From Hymenobacter psychrophilus (GTDB taxonomy: Bacteria > Bacteroidota > Bacteroidia > Cytophagales > Hymenobacteraceae): a stretch of 64,000 nt of DNA. The notes under the pieces were generated by a model that saw only the letters and a program-made list of their open reading frames with translations, searched no databases and was not told the origin of the DNA. The stretch covers positions 248,001 through 312,000 of the forward strand of contig NZ_FNOV01000001.1 of NCBI RefSeq assembly GCF_900107135.1, in the 5' to 3' direction. A program made the translations under genes and the position numbers. Numbering within the stretch: the stretch's first letter is position 1; each line of letters opens with the position of its first letter. This document shows positions 16,244 through 24,982 of the stretch, piece after piece.

Positions 16244-16325
16244 GCGCACGTGGTGAAACTGGTAGACACGCCATCTTGAGGGGGTGGTGCCTTCGGGTGT
16301 GGGAGTTCGAATCTCCCCGCGCGCA
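16244..16325 (+). tRNA. tRNA-Leu (anticodon GAG)
   Basis: 82 bases fold as a class II tRNA: acceptor 16244-16250 with 16318-16324 (one A-C mismatch), D-arm GTG/CAC, anticodon stem CCATC/GGTGG with loop TTGAGGG (anticodon GAG), a long variable arm and T-arm GGGAG-TTCGAAT-CTCCC. The discriminator is A. CCA is not encoded. Confidence 0.95.
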
Positions 16326-16332
16326 CTCTAAT

Positions 16333-16370
16333 AAAAACCCCGCTTCGGCTTGCGCCGGAGCGGGGTTTTT
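16333..16370 (+). terminator. Terminator of tRNA-Leu
   Basis: AAAAACCCCGCT at 16333-16344 pairs with AGCGGGGTTTTT at 16359-16370, eight bases after the tRNA, with a T-tract. Confidence 0.9.
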
Positions 16371-16452
16371 GTTTCCGGCGGGAGCAAGTAGCGCAAGTCA
16401 TTCTTGGGCAGAGTGTCTCTTCCTTCTGACCTTATCAAGGGCAGATAAACCG

Positions 16453-16490
16453 CAAAGCCCCTGACGCCAACACGGGCATCAGAGGCTTTG
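16453..16490. terminator. Hairpin downstream of guaA
   Basis: CAAAGCC at 16453-16459 pairs with GGCTTTG at 16484-16490, with an inner GC helix of imperfect pairing. It probably ends guaA transcription on the minus strand. Confidence 0.5.
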
Positions 16491-16580
16491 TGCTTACTCC
16501 AAATTCGTCATATCGGAAAGAGCAGACTGCTTCGCTCCACTCATCACGACAAAACGGTTTGCTTATTTATCAACTCGCCT

Positions 16581-18113
16581 CTATTCCCACTCAATCGTGG
16601 CCGGTGGCTTCGAGCTGATGTCGTACACCACGCGGTTGATGCCGCGCACCTGGTTGATGATGCGGTTACTGACTTCGGCCAGAAAGTCGTAGGGCAGATG
16701 GGCCCAGTCGGCCGTCATGCCATCCACGCTGGTCACGGCGCGCAGGGCCACTACCTGCTCGTAGGTGCGCTCGTCGCCCATTACACCCACGCTCTGGATG
16801 GGCAGCAGCATTACGCCGGCCTGCCACACCTCGCTGTAGAGGTTGTGCTCCTTGAGGCCGTTGATGAAAATGGCGTCGGCGCGCTGCAAAAGGTCCACTT
16901 TGTGGGGGGTGATGTCGCCGAGAATGCGGATGCCCAGGCCGGGGCCGGGGAAGGGGTGGCGGTGCAGAATGTTGACCGGCAGCCCCAGCGCCGCGCCCAC
17001 CTCCCGTACCTCATCCTTGAACAAGGCCCGCAGTGGCTCCACAATCTTGAGGTTCATCTTCTCGGGCAGGCCGCCCACGTTGTGGTGGCTCTTGATGGTC
17101 ACGGCCGGCCCATTTACCGACACCGACTCAATCACATCGGGGTAAATCGTGCCCTGGGCCAGCCAGCGGGCGCCTTCTACTTTCTGCGCCTCCTGGTCGA
17201 ACACCTCGATGAAGGTACGGCCGATGGCCTTGCGCTTCTGCTCGGGGTCGGTGAGGCCTTCGAGGGCCTTATAAAACTCGGCGCTGGCGTCCACGCCACG
17301 CACGTTCAGGCCCAGGCCGCGGTACGATTCGAGCACCTCCTCGTACTCATCCTTGCGCAGCAGCCCGTTGTTCACGAAAATACCGTGCAGCCGCTCGCCA
17401 ATGGCGCGGTGCAGCAGCAGCGCCGCCACGCTCGAATCGACCCCGCCCGACAGACCCAGAATCACCTGGTCCTGCTCGCCAATGGTGGTTTGCAGCGTGC
17501 TTACCATGCTGTCTACGAAGTGCTCAGGCGTCCAATCCTGGGCGCAGCCACACACGTCCACCACAAAGTTGCGCATCAGCTGCTTGCCGTCGGTCGAGTG
17601 CGTTACTTCGGGATGGAACTGGATGCCGTAGGTCGGCTGACCCTCAATTTCGTAGGCTGCTACGGCCACATCGGGCGTGCCGGCAATGGCCAGAAAGCCT
17701 GCCGGCAGCTCTTTAATTGTGTCGCCGTGCGACATCCAGACCTGCGAGCCGGGCTGTAGGCCGTGCAGCAGCGGGTGGTGCTGGTTGATGTGGGTGAGGC
17801 GCGCGCGGCCATACTCACGAATGGTGGCCGGCAGTACTTCGCCGCCCTGCTGGTGGGCCAGCAGCTGCGCTCCGTAGCAAACGCCCAGCACCGGCACGTT
17901 GCCCAGGTAGGCGCTCAGGTCGGGGTTGGGCGCGGTAGCGTCGCGTACCGAGCAGGGCGAGCCCGAAAGCACAACGCCCCGGATATCCTCAGTGAGGTCC
18001 GGGGCGTGCGTAAACGGGTGGATTTCGCAGTAAACATTCAGCTCCCTAATGCGCCGGGCAATGAGCTGGGTGTATTGCGAACCGAAATCGAGGATGAGAA
18101 TTTGTTCAGGCAT
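16581..18113 (-). CDS. guaA: GMP synthase (glutamine-hydrolysing)
   Basis: 510 residues from the ATG at 18113. The amidotransferase domain (about 1-190) has [15 protein letters not shown], nucleophile Cys79 in VLGVCYGAQ and the His-Glu pair in [11 protein letters not shown]. The ATP pyrophosphatase domain follows with P-loop [12 protein letters not shown], then the dimerisation domain with [16 protein letters not shown] and C-terminal [14 protein letters not shown]. It converts XMP to GMP using glutamine and ATP, the last step of guanine nucleotide synthesis. A TACTTTTG box on the minus strand (18124-18117) ends three bases before the start codon, suggesting a leaderless or near-leaderless mRNA. 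Confidence 0.98.
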   Translation of the reverse strand: MPEQILILDFGSQYTQLIARRIRELNVYCEIHPFTHAPDLTEDIRGVVLSGSPCSVRDATAPNPDLSAYLGNVPVLGVCYGAQLLAHQQGGEVLPATIREYGRARLTHINQHHPLLHGLQPGSQVWMSHGDTIKELPAGFLAIAGTPDVAVAAYEIEGQPTYGIQFHPEVTHSTDGKQLMRNFVVDVCGCAQDWTPEHFVDSMVSTLQTTIGEQDQVILGLSGGVDSSVAALLLHRAIGERLHGIFVNNGLLRKDEYEEVLESYRGLGLNVRGVDASAEFYKALEGLTDPEQKRKAIGRTFIEVFDQEAQKVEGARWLAQGTIYPDVIESVSVNGPAVTIKSHHNVGGLPEKMNLKIVEPLRALFKDEVREVGAALGLPVNILHRHPFPGPGLGIRILGDITPHKVDLLQRADAIFINGLKEHNLYSEVWQAGVMLLPIQSVGVMGDERTYEQVVALRAVTSVDGMTADWAHLPYDFLAEVSNRIINQVRGINRVVYDISSKPPATIEWE

Positions 18114-18116
18114 AGG

Positions 18117-18124
18117 CAAAAGTA
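18117..18124 (-). promoter_or_regulatory. Possible -7 element for guaA
   Basis: TACTTTTG on the minus strand lies only three bases before the guaA ATG. No TTG is seen at the right distance upstream, so the site is tentative. Confidence 0.4.
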
Positions 18125-18385
18125 GCGCACCATTTCCAGACCCGCCGCACCTGCGCCTCCTTTTTTAGTCGTCGCCCCGCCCCGCGCGGCGGACTTGCCG
18201 CCGGGCAACACGGCCCGCCAGCGTAGCCCGGCAGGTTAGTTGAGAAGAGCGAAAGCGTCCAAATAAACCCAGGAAAGAAGGCTATGGCAAGTGCCGGCTA
18301 AAATGAAGGTGCCTGATTTTCTTGCTGATACCTGATCAAATAGTAAAATTGCGGTTGCAACCGCATAATCCGGCAAAACTGTGCC

Positions 18386-18393
18386 TACCTTTG
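18386..18393 (+). promoter_or_regulatory. -7 element of SRP RNA promoter (TACCTTTG)
   Basis: A perfect TAnnTTTG box ends a few bases before the predicted RNA start. The nearest upstream TTG (18355-18357) is 28 bp away, longer than usual. Confidence 0.6.
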
Positions 18394-18395
18394 CA

Positions 18396-18490
18396 TCGGC
18401 GAGTCAGAACGACCAGCTCCTACTAAATTCCCCCAGGACCGGAAGGTAGCAAGGGTAGGTGGTTGAGCGGTGCGATTTTGGCTCGCTTTT
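18396..18490 (+). ncRNA. ffs: Signal recognition particle RNA (small bacterial type)
   Basis: The conserved SRP domain IV hairpin is at about 18430-18461: CCCCCAGGACCGGAAGGTAG then CAAGGGTAGG, with the GGAA tetraloop and the asymmetric A/C internal loop that bind Ffh. Outer helices pair CGACCAGC with the GGTTG side, and GCGAG (18399-18403) with CTCGC (18482-18486), followed by a T-run that ends transcription. The RNA joins Ffh to target nascent membrane proteins. The 5' end is set from the -7 box and could be off by a few bases. Confidence 0.93.
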
Positions 18491-18504
18491 TTTTGGCCCA
18501 CGGA

Positions 18505-18716
18505 TTAGCGCGGATTTTTTCGGATTGCACGGATTTTGTAGCCGGACCGATCTGCCCGTCGCTGACCTAAGTACATAGTTTCAGGAAAACATAAAAGGCG
18601 GCCTGTTTGGGCCGCCTTTTTGTTTTTGCGTACTTTGCGCCGCCGGCCGTTGCCGGCTTCCGGAGGCAGAGCGGCTCGTTCCTGAAATCCGTGAAATCCG
18701 TTAAAATCTGCGCTAA
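18505..18716. mobile_element. MITE-like element with 32-bp terminal inverted repeats
   Basis: Bases 18505-18536 match the reverse complement of 18685-18716 at 28 of 32 positions. The ends are built from ATTAGCGC-GGATTT-CACGGATTT motifs. Related AATCAGCG/CGGATT strings occur singly upstream of topB (33099-33137) and after batA (62336-62365). The 212-bp unit contains a terminator hairpin and no ORF. No target-site duplication is obvious. Confidence 0.5.
18593..18625 (+). terminator. Intrinsic terminator
   Basis: AAAAGGCGGCC at 18593-18603 pairs with GGCCGCCTTTT at 18610-18620, followed by TGTTTTT. It lies between the SRP RNA and the transaldolase gene. Confidence 0.85.
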
Positions 18717-18727
18717 CTCGTAATCTG

Positions 18728-19384
18728 ATGAAGTTTTTTATCGACACCGCTAACCTCAAGGAGATTCAGGAAGCCGTAGAGCTGGGCGTGCTGGATGGCG
18801 TAACCACCAACCCCTCGCTGATGGCCAAAGAGGGCATCCGGGGCACCGATGCGGTGATGAGCCACTACAAGCAGATCTGCGAAATCGTGGACGGTGATGT
18901 ATCGGCCGAGGTAATTGCGACCGACTACGAAGGCATGATCCGCGAGGGCGAGGCCCTGGCCGAACTGCACCCCAACATCGTGGTGAAAGTGCCCATGATT
19001 AGGGAGGGCGTGAAGGCCATTCGCTACTTCTCCGACAAAGGCATCAAAACCAACTGCACGCTGATTTTTTCGGCCGGGCAGGCCCTGCTGGCCGCCAAAG
19101 CCGGTGCTACGTACGTGTCGCCCTTCGTGGGCCGCCTCGATGATATCGGCCACGACGGCCTGCAACTGGTGCAACAGATTGTGGATATTTTCAGCAACTA
19201 CGGCTACCCTACCCAGGTGCTGGCTGCCTCGGTGCGCCACGTACCCCACCTGCTTCAGTGCGCCGAACTGGGTGCCGACGTGGTTACCTGCCCGCTGAAC
19301 GTTATCACGGGTCTGCTCAACCACCCGCTCACCGACAAAGGCCTGGCTACTTTCCTGGCCGACCACAAAAAGGTGAACGGGTAA
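18728..19384 (+). CDS. Transaldolase / fructose-6-phosphate aldolase (short type)
   Basis: 218 residues, the length of the compact TalC/Fsa subfamily. It starts [16 protein letters not shown], has [13 protein letters not shown], Schiff-base Lys87 in [28 protein letters not shown] and [11 protein letters not shown]. It transfers a dihydroxyacetone unit between sugar phosphates (non-oxidative pentose phosphate pathway) or cleaves fructose 6-phosphate; which one cannot be told from sequence alone. Single gene between two inverted-repeat elements. Confidence 0.93.
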   Translation: MKFFIDTANLKEIQEAVELGVLDGVTTNPSLMAKEGIRGTDAVMSHYKQICEIVDGDVSAEVIATDYEGMIREGEALAELHPNIVVKVPMIREGVKAIRYFSDKGIKTNCTLIFSAGQALLAAKAGATYVSPFVGRLDDIGHDGLQLVQQIVDIFSNYGYPTQVLAASVRHVPHLLQCAELGADVVTCPLNVITGLLNHPLTDKGLATFLADHKKVNG

Positions 19385-19391
19385 TTGGGGG

Positions 19392-19617
19392 TTAAAAGTG
19401 AAAAATTAAAAATGGTACGTCAGCATGGGTTGCGTGAACAGCAATTGAAGCTGTTTACAAAGTCTGGGGGCGCTCATGCGGAGCTTACCGAAGTATCGCT
19501 ACTGCTTCGTCGGACGACTGCGACGAAGCGGTAGCGATACTTCGGCAGGCTCCGCATACCAATGCCTTTGCTGCTAGCGACCTGATCAACAGCTTCATTT
19601 TTAATTTTTCACTTTTA
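19392..19617. mobile_element. MITE-like nested inverted repeat, 23-bp perfect ends
   Basis: Bases 19392-19414 (AT-rich) are the exact reverse complement of 19595-19617. Inside, GAAGCTGTTT near 19447 faces AACAGCTTC near 19588, and a 35-bp GC-rich inverted repeat (19477-19511 with 19522-19556, three mismatches) forms the tip. The whole 226-bp unit folds on itself and has no ORF. It fills the gap between the transaldolase gene and the small ORF at 19634. Confidence 0.7.
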
Positions 19618-19633
19618 ATTTTTAATTCAAGAA

Positions 19634-19837
19634 ATGTACATCATCAAAGTAAAGGGCAAGGCCAAAATTCCGGACTACATCCAACTCCGGGACCAGGATT
19701 TTGTGCTCATTGCCTACTTCCGGGCCGACCGACCGCTGAAGGATTTGCACCGTTACGGCCTCGAAGGCAAGGAAACCGAGCTGGCGGGTGTTATCAGCGG
19801 CCTTGAATTCGGCCGGCTGCAGAAGCTGGAAATCTAG
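19634..19837 (+). CDS. Small conserved hypothetical protein
   Basis: 67 residues, MYIIKVKGKAKIPDYIQLR... ending GLEFGRLQKLEI. It is a compact alpha/beta-looking cytosolic protein with no signal peptide, membrane segment or catalytic motif. It is 59 bases upstream of the FtsE-like gene on the same strand, so it may share its transcript. I do not recognise the family. Frame, codon use and position support a real gene. Confidence 0.65.
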   Translation: MYIIKVKGKAKIPDYIQLRDQDFVLIAYFRADRPLKDLHRYGLEGKETELAGVISGLEFGRLQKLEI

Positions 19838-19896
19838 GCTTTAGATAGTAGGCGAGGTTTTTTAAAACCTCTTTCCCAGACTCAGACTCCCAGACT

Positions 19897-20595
19897 ATGA
19901 CCGTTATTGAGCTGCACGACGCCTACATTATGCAGGACGTAAACACGGTACTGCAAAAAGTGACGTTTGCGCTGGAAAAGGGTGAGTTTGCCTACCTGGT
20001 AGGCCGCACGGGCTCGGGTAAAAGCTCGCTGCTGAAGACATTGTACGCCGACTTGCCGCTGCCCGCTGGTACCGGCTCGGTGGTGGGCTTCGGGTTGCCC
20101 CGTAGCATGGGCAGCAGCGGCAGCGACAAAGTACCGTATCTGCGGCGCAAGCTGGGCATCATCTTTCAGGACTTCCAGCTGCTTTTCGACCGTTCGGTGG
20201 CCGATAACCTGCTGTTTGTGCTCAATGCCACTGGCTGGAAAGGCAAGGCGCGCAAGCAGCAGCGCATTTCCGAAGTGCTCATGCGGGTGGGACTGGCCAG
20301 CGTGGCCGGCAAAATGCCCCACCAACTGTCGGGGGGCGAGCAGCAGCGCGTAGTAATTGCCCGAGCCCTGCTCAACGAGCCGTTGCTGCTGCTGGCCGAC
20401 GAGCCCACCGGTAACCTCGACCCCGATGTGTCGGACAGCATTATGAAGCTGTTCGTGGAAATCAACAATGCTGGCACGGCCGTACTCATGGCTACGCACA
20501 ATTACCAGCTCATCGAGCAGTACCCGCACCGGGTACTGAAATGCGAGCAGGGCCAACTAATTGACTCGGCTGTTACACCATTTGCCCTGAGCTAA
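19897..20595 (+). CDS. ftsE: FtsE-like ABC transporter ATPase
   Basis: 232 residues. Walker [10 protein letters not shown] (36-44), Q-loop [18 protein letters not shown] signature LSGGEQQRV, Walker [16 protein letters not shown] and H-loop MATHNY are all intact. Length and the PTGNLD Walker B are typical of FtsE/LolD-type ATPases. FtsE works with membrane partner FtsX to control peptidoglycan hydrolases at the division site. No ftsX gene is adjacent, so the assignment to FtsE rather than another ATPase of this clade is moderate. Confidence 0.8.
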   Translation: MTVIELHDAYIMQDVNTVLQKVTFALEKGEFAYLVGRTGSGKSSLLKTLYADLPLPAGTGSVVGFGLPRSMGSSGSDKVPYLRRKLGIIFQDFQLLFDRSVADNLLFVLNATGWKGKARKQQRISEVLMRVGLASVAGKMPHQLSGGEQQRVVIARALLNEPLLLLADEPTGNLDPDVSDSIMKLFVEINNAGTAVLMATHNYQLIEQYPHRVLKCEQGQLIDSAVTPFALS

Positions 20596-20719
20596 TCCTG
20601 TTCGGCCCCAAAAAACCGCTGGTACTGACAACCAATTGGCCCGCCCGGGCCTCCAGGGGTAGGCGGCCGGTTTGCCGGCCCACCACTTTCCCACCCGCAA
20701 GCCCCTACACAGCCAGCGC

Positions 20720-21610
20720 ATGATTGGGCTCTCCGTGCTGATTCCGGTGTTTAACAACGACGTGCGGCCACTGGTGCGCGCGTTGCTGGCGCAGGTTGCC
20801 GACTGGCACGGCCCGGTCGAAATCCGCTGCCTCGACGACGGCTCGCACCCCACGTACCGGGCGCTGAACCGCGAGCTGGCCAAATTGCCCGGCGTGGTGT
20901 ACGCCGAGCTGGAGCACAATGTAGGTCGGGCCGCCATCCGCAACCAACTGGCCGCTACCGCCCGCTACGCCTGGCTGCTGCTGCTCGACAACGACAGCCG
21001 CTTACCCGACGACCAGTTTCTGGCCCGCTACCGGGCGGCCCGCTATGTGGCCCCGGTGCTGGCGGGCGGCACCTGCTACGAAACTGCCCCGCCGCCCGAT
21101 ACGGCGCTGCACCTGCGCTGGCTGTACGGCTGCCGGCGCGAAGCCCGCCCGGCCGCCGTGCGCCAGCGCGCTCCGCATGGGCAGCTCACGCTCAATAATC
21201 TGCTCATTCAGACGGGTATCTTCCGGGAGTTGGGCCTCGATGAAAGCCTCACGCGCTACGGCCACGAAGACACTAAATTCGGCTGGCTGCTGCGCCGCTC
21301 CGGCATAGCAGTGCAGCACCTCGACAACCCCGTGCTGCACGACGGTTTGGAAGCAGCTCCGGTGTTCCTGCAAAAGAGTCACGATGCCGTGCGCAACCTC
21401 GTGCAGCTTTACCGCGCCGAGGGCCTGGGCGCCGAAACCCGCCTGCTGAAGGCCGCGTTGCGCCTGCAGCGCTGGGGTCTGAGTGAGGCCGTGCGTACCA
21501 CCTTCAGCCTGCGCCAGATTCAGGTGCAGCGCAACTTGCTCTCGGCCCGACCCAGCCTGCGCCAACTCGACGCCCTCAAGCTTTACTGGCTGCTGACGGA
21601 ACTGCGCTGA
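20720..21610 (+). CDS. Family 2 glycosyltransferase
   Basis: 296 residues from the ATG at 20720, which starts the GT-A fold directly (MIGLSVLIPVFNNDVRPLV). IRCLDDGSHPTYRALN and ELEHNVGRAAIRNQLA follow, then the metal-binding LLLLDNDSRLPDDQFL and a later GHEDTKFGWLLRRSG. It transfers a sugar from a nucleotide donor to a cell-surface or lipid acceptor; donor and acceptor are unknown. No membrane helices. It lies 124 bases after the FtsE-like gene and ends at a strong terminator. Confidence 0.88.
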   Translation: MIGLSVLIPVFNNDVRPLVRALLAQVADWHGPVEIRCLDDGSHPTYRALNRELAKLPGVVYAELEHNVGRAAIRNQLAATARYAWLLLLDNDSRLPDDQFLARYRAARYVAPVLAGGTCYETAPPPDTALHLRWLYGCRREARPAAVRQRAPHGQLTLNNLLIQTGIFRELGLDESLTRYGHEDTKFGWLLRRSGIAVQHLDNPVLHDGLEAAPVFLQKSHDAVRNLVQLYRAEGLGAETRLLKAALRLQRWGLSEAVRTTFSLRQIQVQRNLLSARPSLRQLDALKLYWLLTELR

Positions 21611-21651
21611 ACAGAATAGGCGGTGGAGTGGCCTGCAACTTGGCGACAACC

Positions 21652-21701
21652 ACGTAAAAGCGCCGGTTCTTCTAAAAGAAGAACCGGCGCTTTTACGTTT
21701 T
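21652..21701. terminator. Bidirectional terminator, 22-bp perfect stem
   Basis: Bases 21652-21673 pair exactly with 21677-21698 over a three-base AAA loop, with a T-run on the plus side. It separates the convergent glycosyltransferase and lipoprotein genes. Confidence 0.92.
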
Positions 21702-21718
21702 CTCAGGCTAACGGAGGG

Positions 21719-22612
21719 TTAGTCGTTGTCGGTATTTTTTACTTCCGACTTCACTTCCTTGTAAGCGCCTTTTACGGCTCCGCCTACTTTCTTGCCCACG
21801 TTGGCAGCTCCCTGGCCTACATCTTTGCCCACTTCCTTCACGTCGGAGGCCGTGTTGCTAACGGCCTGACCTACGGCCGAGCGTTCATCCTTGGTGTCGT
21901 TGGCTACGTCCTTGGCTTCGCCGGTTACGGCATCAACGGCCTGTCCGCCACGGATACCCGCTTTATCAGCCGACTTGAAGGCAGCGTACTTAAGCTTCTC
22001 TTTCTGAATCTCGGCCAAGTCGTTGGTCGGAATATTGCCCTTTACCTTGTCGTAGGCCTCATCGAGGGCGCGCCACTCGGCGTTGATGTTGCGCCAGTCG
22101 TTGATATCGTAGTTGTTCTCGTTGCGCTTCACCTCGTTTACGAAGTCCTCGTACACTTGGCGGGCGTTGGCGGCCGTTACGCGGGTTGCCGGCGCGGTGG
22201 GCTTATAGTACTTGCCCATCGTCATTTCGCCTGCCGGGGCCATTCCCGAACGGTTGGTCCAAGAAGCCTCACGCTTGTCGTAAGCCGTGGTGTAGCGGTT
22301 GCGTAGCTGCTCGATTTCCTGGCGGCGGGTGTCGTCGTACTGATCGGCATACTTATCCACAGCAGCCACTCTGCTGTCGAAATCAGACTTCATCTGGGCA
22401 GTTTCGCGGTTGTAGTCGTCTTCCGTGGCGCTAGCGGCGGCATCAGCTCTGGCTTCGGCATCCGAAACAAAGGTCTGAAAATCGTTGTAGGCCTGGTCCT
22501 TATCGGCGGCCATTTCGGTTTGTTGCGTATTGGTGCAGCTGGTTTGCGTGAACATACCGCCGGCCAGCAGCAGGGCCGAAAGAGCCGGAATGGTGAGGGT
22601 CTTGCGAAGCAT
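21719..22612 (-). CDS. Lipoprotein with LEA-like C terminus
   Basis: 297 residues. The signal peptide ends at a lipobox (MFTQTSC, cysteine about 26). The mature protein is hydrophilic and helical, with a conserved-looking central region (DINDWRNINAEWRALDEAYDKVKG) of the type seen in Bacteroidota lipoproteins of unknown function. The last 80 residues are a repetitive low-complexity stretch (DVKEVGKDVGQGAANVGKKV) resembling LEA or phasin-like stress proteins. It is probably anchored in the outer membrane or the periplasmic face of the inner membrane. Function unknown. Confidence 0.75.
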   Translation of the reverse strand: MLRKTLTIPALSALLLAGGMFTQTSCTNTQQTEMAADKDQAYNDFQTFVSDAEARADAAASATEDDYNRETAQMKSDFDSRVAAVDKYADQYDDTRRQEIEQLRNRYTTAYDKREASWTNRSGMAPAGEMTMGKYYKPTAPATRVTAANARQVYEDFVNEVKRNENNYDINDWRNINAEWRALDEAYDKVKGNIPTNDLAEIQKEKLKYAAFKSADKAGIRGGQAVDAVTGEAKDVANDTKDERSAVGQAVSNTASDVKEVGKDVGQGAANVGKKVGGAVKGAYKEVKSEVKNTDND

Positions 22613-22755
22613 AGTAGTTGGTTTTAAAGGAGAAAGGGAATTGCCGGAGAGAGCAAAATTGGCCGAAGCCTTCCCGGTTTAACGCAGATTTCCGGCCTGC
22701 GGTTGCGGCGGCCTGGGGCGTAGGCATCCGGGGCGCGACCCGTTGTGGCGTGCTG

Positions 22756-22763
22756 TATCTTTA
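22756..22763 (+). promoter_or_regulatory. Possible -7 element (TATCTTTA)
   Basis: One base off TAnnTTTG, 30 bases before the chosen GTG start of the DegT-family gene. It supports a translation start downstream of 22763 rather than the upstream in-frame ATG at 22743. Confidence 0.4.
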
Positions 22764-22793
22764 CACCTCCGGTTGCTTTTCCCCGATTTTCCC

Positions 22794-23960
22794 GTGCTCG
22801 TTCCGTCTCTGCCTGTCGCGCCGTCTGCCGCCATCCAACTACTTGATTTACCGGCTCAACATGCTCCGCTGCAAACCGAGCTGACGGCCGCCGCCGCCGC
22901 TTGCCTGCACGAGGCCGCTTATATCCAGGGGCCGGCCGTAGCACAGTTCGCCCAAGAGCTCAGCCAGTACCTGGGCGGCCCTCGGGTGGTAACCTGCGCC
23001 AACGGCACCGATGCGCTGCAACTGGCTCTGATGAGCCTGGACCTGCCCGCCGGGACCGAGGTGATTGTGCCGGCCTTTACCTACGTGGCTACGCTGGAGG
23101 CCGCCGCCGTGCTGGGCCTGCGCCCCGTGCCGGTTGATGTTCTGGCGGACACCTTCAACCTCGACCCGGCAGCCGTAGCCGCCGCCCTCACGCCCCGTAC
23201 CGGCGCTATTGTGGCCGTGCACCTGTTCGGGCAGTGCGCCGACTTAGCGGCGTTGCGCCAGCTGGCCGACCAGTGCGCAGTGGCCCTCATCGAGGATAAT
23301 GCCCAGGCCATCGGGGCCACATTTCAAGCCGGAAACGGAGTTAGTTGGGTGGCCGGGACGGTGGGGGAGGTGGGCACTACCTCGTTTTTCCCGAGTAAGA
23401 ACCTGGGCGGCTTCGGCGACGGCGGGGCGCTATTCACCCGCGACGAAAACCGGGCCGCCTACCTGCGCCAGCTCGCCAACCACGGCCAGACCCGCAAGTA
23501 TTATCACCAGCACATTGGCCTCAATTCGCGCCTCGATACGTTGCAGGCGGCTTTACTGCGCGTGAAGCTGCCCCACCTGCCCGCCTGGACGGCCGCCCGC
23601 CAGCGCGTAGCCGCCCGCTACGACACGCTGCTCGGCAGTGTGCCCGGCTTGGCAGTGCCAGCCCGTGACCCGCGCAGCAGCCATGTGTTTCACCAGTACA
23701 CCATCACCCTAAGCGAGCAGGAGCCCGGCCGTCGCGACGCGTTGCAGGCGTTTCTGGCGGCCCGCGGTGTACCGAGCGCCGTGTACTACCCGCTGCCCAA
23801 CCACCTGCAGCCTGCTTACGCCTACCTGGGGTACCGCGCCGGGCAGTTTCCGGTGGCCGAGCGCCTGGGCCGCACGGTGCTGTCGTTGCCTATTCATCCT
23901 ACCTTAACCGACGAGCAGGTGGCATATGTGGCGGCCATGGTGCGAGCGGGTTTGGCCTGA
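22794..23960 (+). CDS. DegT/DnrJ/EryC1-family PLP aminotransferase
   Basis: 388 residues from a GTG at 22794, chosen because a possible promoter box lies at 22756 and the family start (AIQLLDLPAQHAPLQTEL) follows soon after; an ATG at 22743 is in frame. Family motifs: YIQGPAVAQFAQELSQYLG, CANGTDALQLAL, VPAFTYVATLEAA, AVHLFGQCADL, EDNAQAIGA, PLP-binding lysine in SFFPSKNLGGFGDGGA and SRLDTLQAALLRVKL. Members aminate keto-sugars on nucleotide carriers for surface polysaccharide or antibiotic sugars. No other sugar-nucleotide genes are beside it, so the product is unknown. Confidence 0.9.
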   Translation: MLVPSLPVAPSAAIQLLDLPAQHAPLQTELTAAAAACLHEAAYIQGPAVAQFAQELSQYLGGPRVVTCANGTDALQLALMSLDLPAGTEVIVPAFTYVATLEAAAVLGLRPVPVDVLADTFNLDPAAVAAALTPRTGAIVAVHLFGQCADLAALRQLADQCAVALIEDNAQAIGATFQAGNGVSWVAGTVGEVGTTSFFPSKNLGGFGDGGALFTRDENRAAYLRQLANHGQTRKYYHQHIGLNSRLDTLQAALLRVKLPHLPAWTAARQRVAARYDTLLGSVPGLAVPARDPRSSHVFHQYTITLSEQEPGRRDALQAFLAARGVPSAVYYPLPNHLQPAYAYLGYRAGQFPVAERLGRTVLSLPIHPTLTDEQVAYVAAMVRAGLA

Positions 23961-24033
23961 CGGGTGCGGATTGGCCCGGTTTTTTCTTTTCGCCCCCATA
24001 ATTCCAGTTTATCTCTTCTGATTTTTTTCGCCC

Positions 24034-24843
24034 ATGCGCTTTTCTTTTCTGACCCTCGCACTGCCCCTGACCGGGGTGGCCGCTCTTACCACCGCCGCCA
24101 TTACCAAGCCTGCTCAGGGCTTCAACATATTTTCGGTACAGCAGGACATTGAGCTGGGCGCCCAGGTGGCCCAGCAGACCGACTCGCTTTACCGGGCCAA
24201 GGGCCAGCTGCTGAGCCGCAGCGGCAACGCCCGGGCCTATCAACTGCTCGACGGCGTAGTGAAACGCGTGCTCGACAACGGCCAACTCAAGTACCGCACC
24301 CAGTTCCCATGGGACGTGCAGATCATCAAAGACGATAAGACGCAAAACGCCTTTGCCACGCCCGGCGGCCATATCTATGTGTTTTCGGGCCTGATTAAGT
24401 ACCTCGACAACGAGAACGAGCTGGCCGGGGTACTGGGCCACGAAATTGCTCACGCCGACCGCCGCCACAGCACCCAGACCATGCAGAAGCAGTATGGCAC
24501 CAGCATGTTGCTGGGGCTGCTGCTGGGCAGCCGCTCCAACAGCCAGCTCGTGCAGATTGCCGCCGGCCTGGGCCAGCTCAAGTTCAGCCGCGCCTACGAA
24601 ACCGAGGCCGACAAGTACTCCACCATCTACCTCAACGGCACCCGCTACTACGCCTGCGACGGTGCGGCGGGCTTCTTTATCAAGGCCGAAAAAGAGGGGA
24701 GCAGCGGCACGCCCGAGTTTATGAGCACCCATCCCAACCCCGGCTCCCGCGTCCAGAACATCCAGCGTAGCGCCCAACAGCTGGGCTGCACCGGCAAAAC
24801 GGTGAGCAACACCAATTTCAACGAGCTAAAGCGGATTCTTTAG
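24034..24843 (+). CDS. M48-family metalloprotease, exported
   Basis: 269 residues. The N terminus (MRFSFLTLALPLTGVAALTTAAI) is a signal peptide or anchor. Zinc motif HEIAH at 136-140 (GVLGHEIAHADRRHS) and third ligand in YETEADKYS are intact, as is NAFATPGGHIYVFSGL upstream of the site. Overall it resembles BepA/YcaL/LoiP-type periplasmic M48 peptidases involved in envelope quality control. A second M48 gene lies at the window end (63050-64000). Confidence 0.9.
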   Translation: MRFSFLTLALPLTGVAALTTAAITKPAQGFNIFSVQQDIELGAQVAQQTDSLYRAKGQLLSRSGNARAYQLLDGVVKRVLDNGQLKYRTQFPWDVQIIKDDKTQNAFATPGGHIYVFSGLIKYLDNENELAGVLGHEIAHADRRHSTQTMQKQYGTSMLLGLLLGSRSNSQLVQIAAGLGQLKFSRAYETEADKYSTIYLNGTRYYACDGAAGFFIKAEKEGSSGTPEFMSTHPNPGSRVQNIQRSAQQLGCTGKTVSNTNFNELKRIL

Positions 24844-24884
24844 CCAGCTGTCCGGGCTCTGCCTGGCCACATGCCAGCTGGCAG

Positions 24885-24968
24885 TAGCGCAAAGCGCCGG
24901 TTTGGCGTATCGTTGCACGAACCCATTCGGGAGTCAGCAACGATACGCCAAACCGGCGCTCTGCGCTA
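24885..24968. repeat. Inverted-repeat element, 32-bp arms, one mismatch
   Basis: Bases 24885-24916 match the reverse complement of 24937-24968 at 31 of 32 positions. It stands between convergent genes. The arm sequence (AGCGCCGGTTTGGCG core) differs from the GTCAT families elsewhere in the window. Confidence 0.9.
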
Positions 24969-24982
24969 CACTTGCGTGGCCC

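Noticed and set aside
16488..17759. Long plus-strand ORF opposite guaA
   Set aside because: Antisense shadow of a perfectly conserved guaA.
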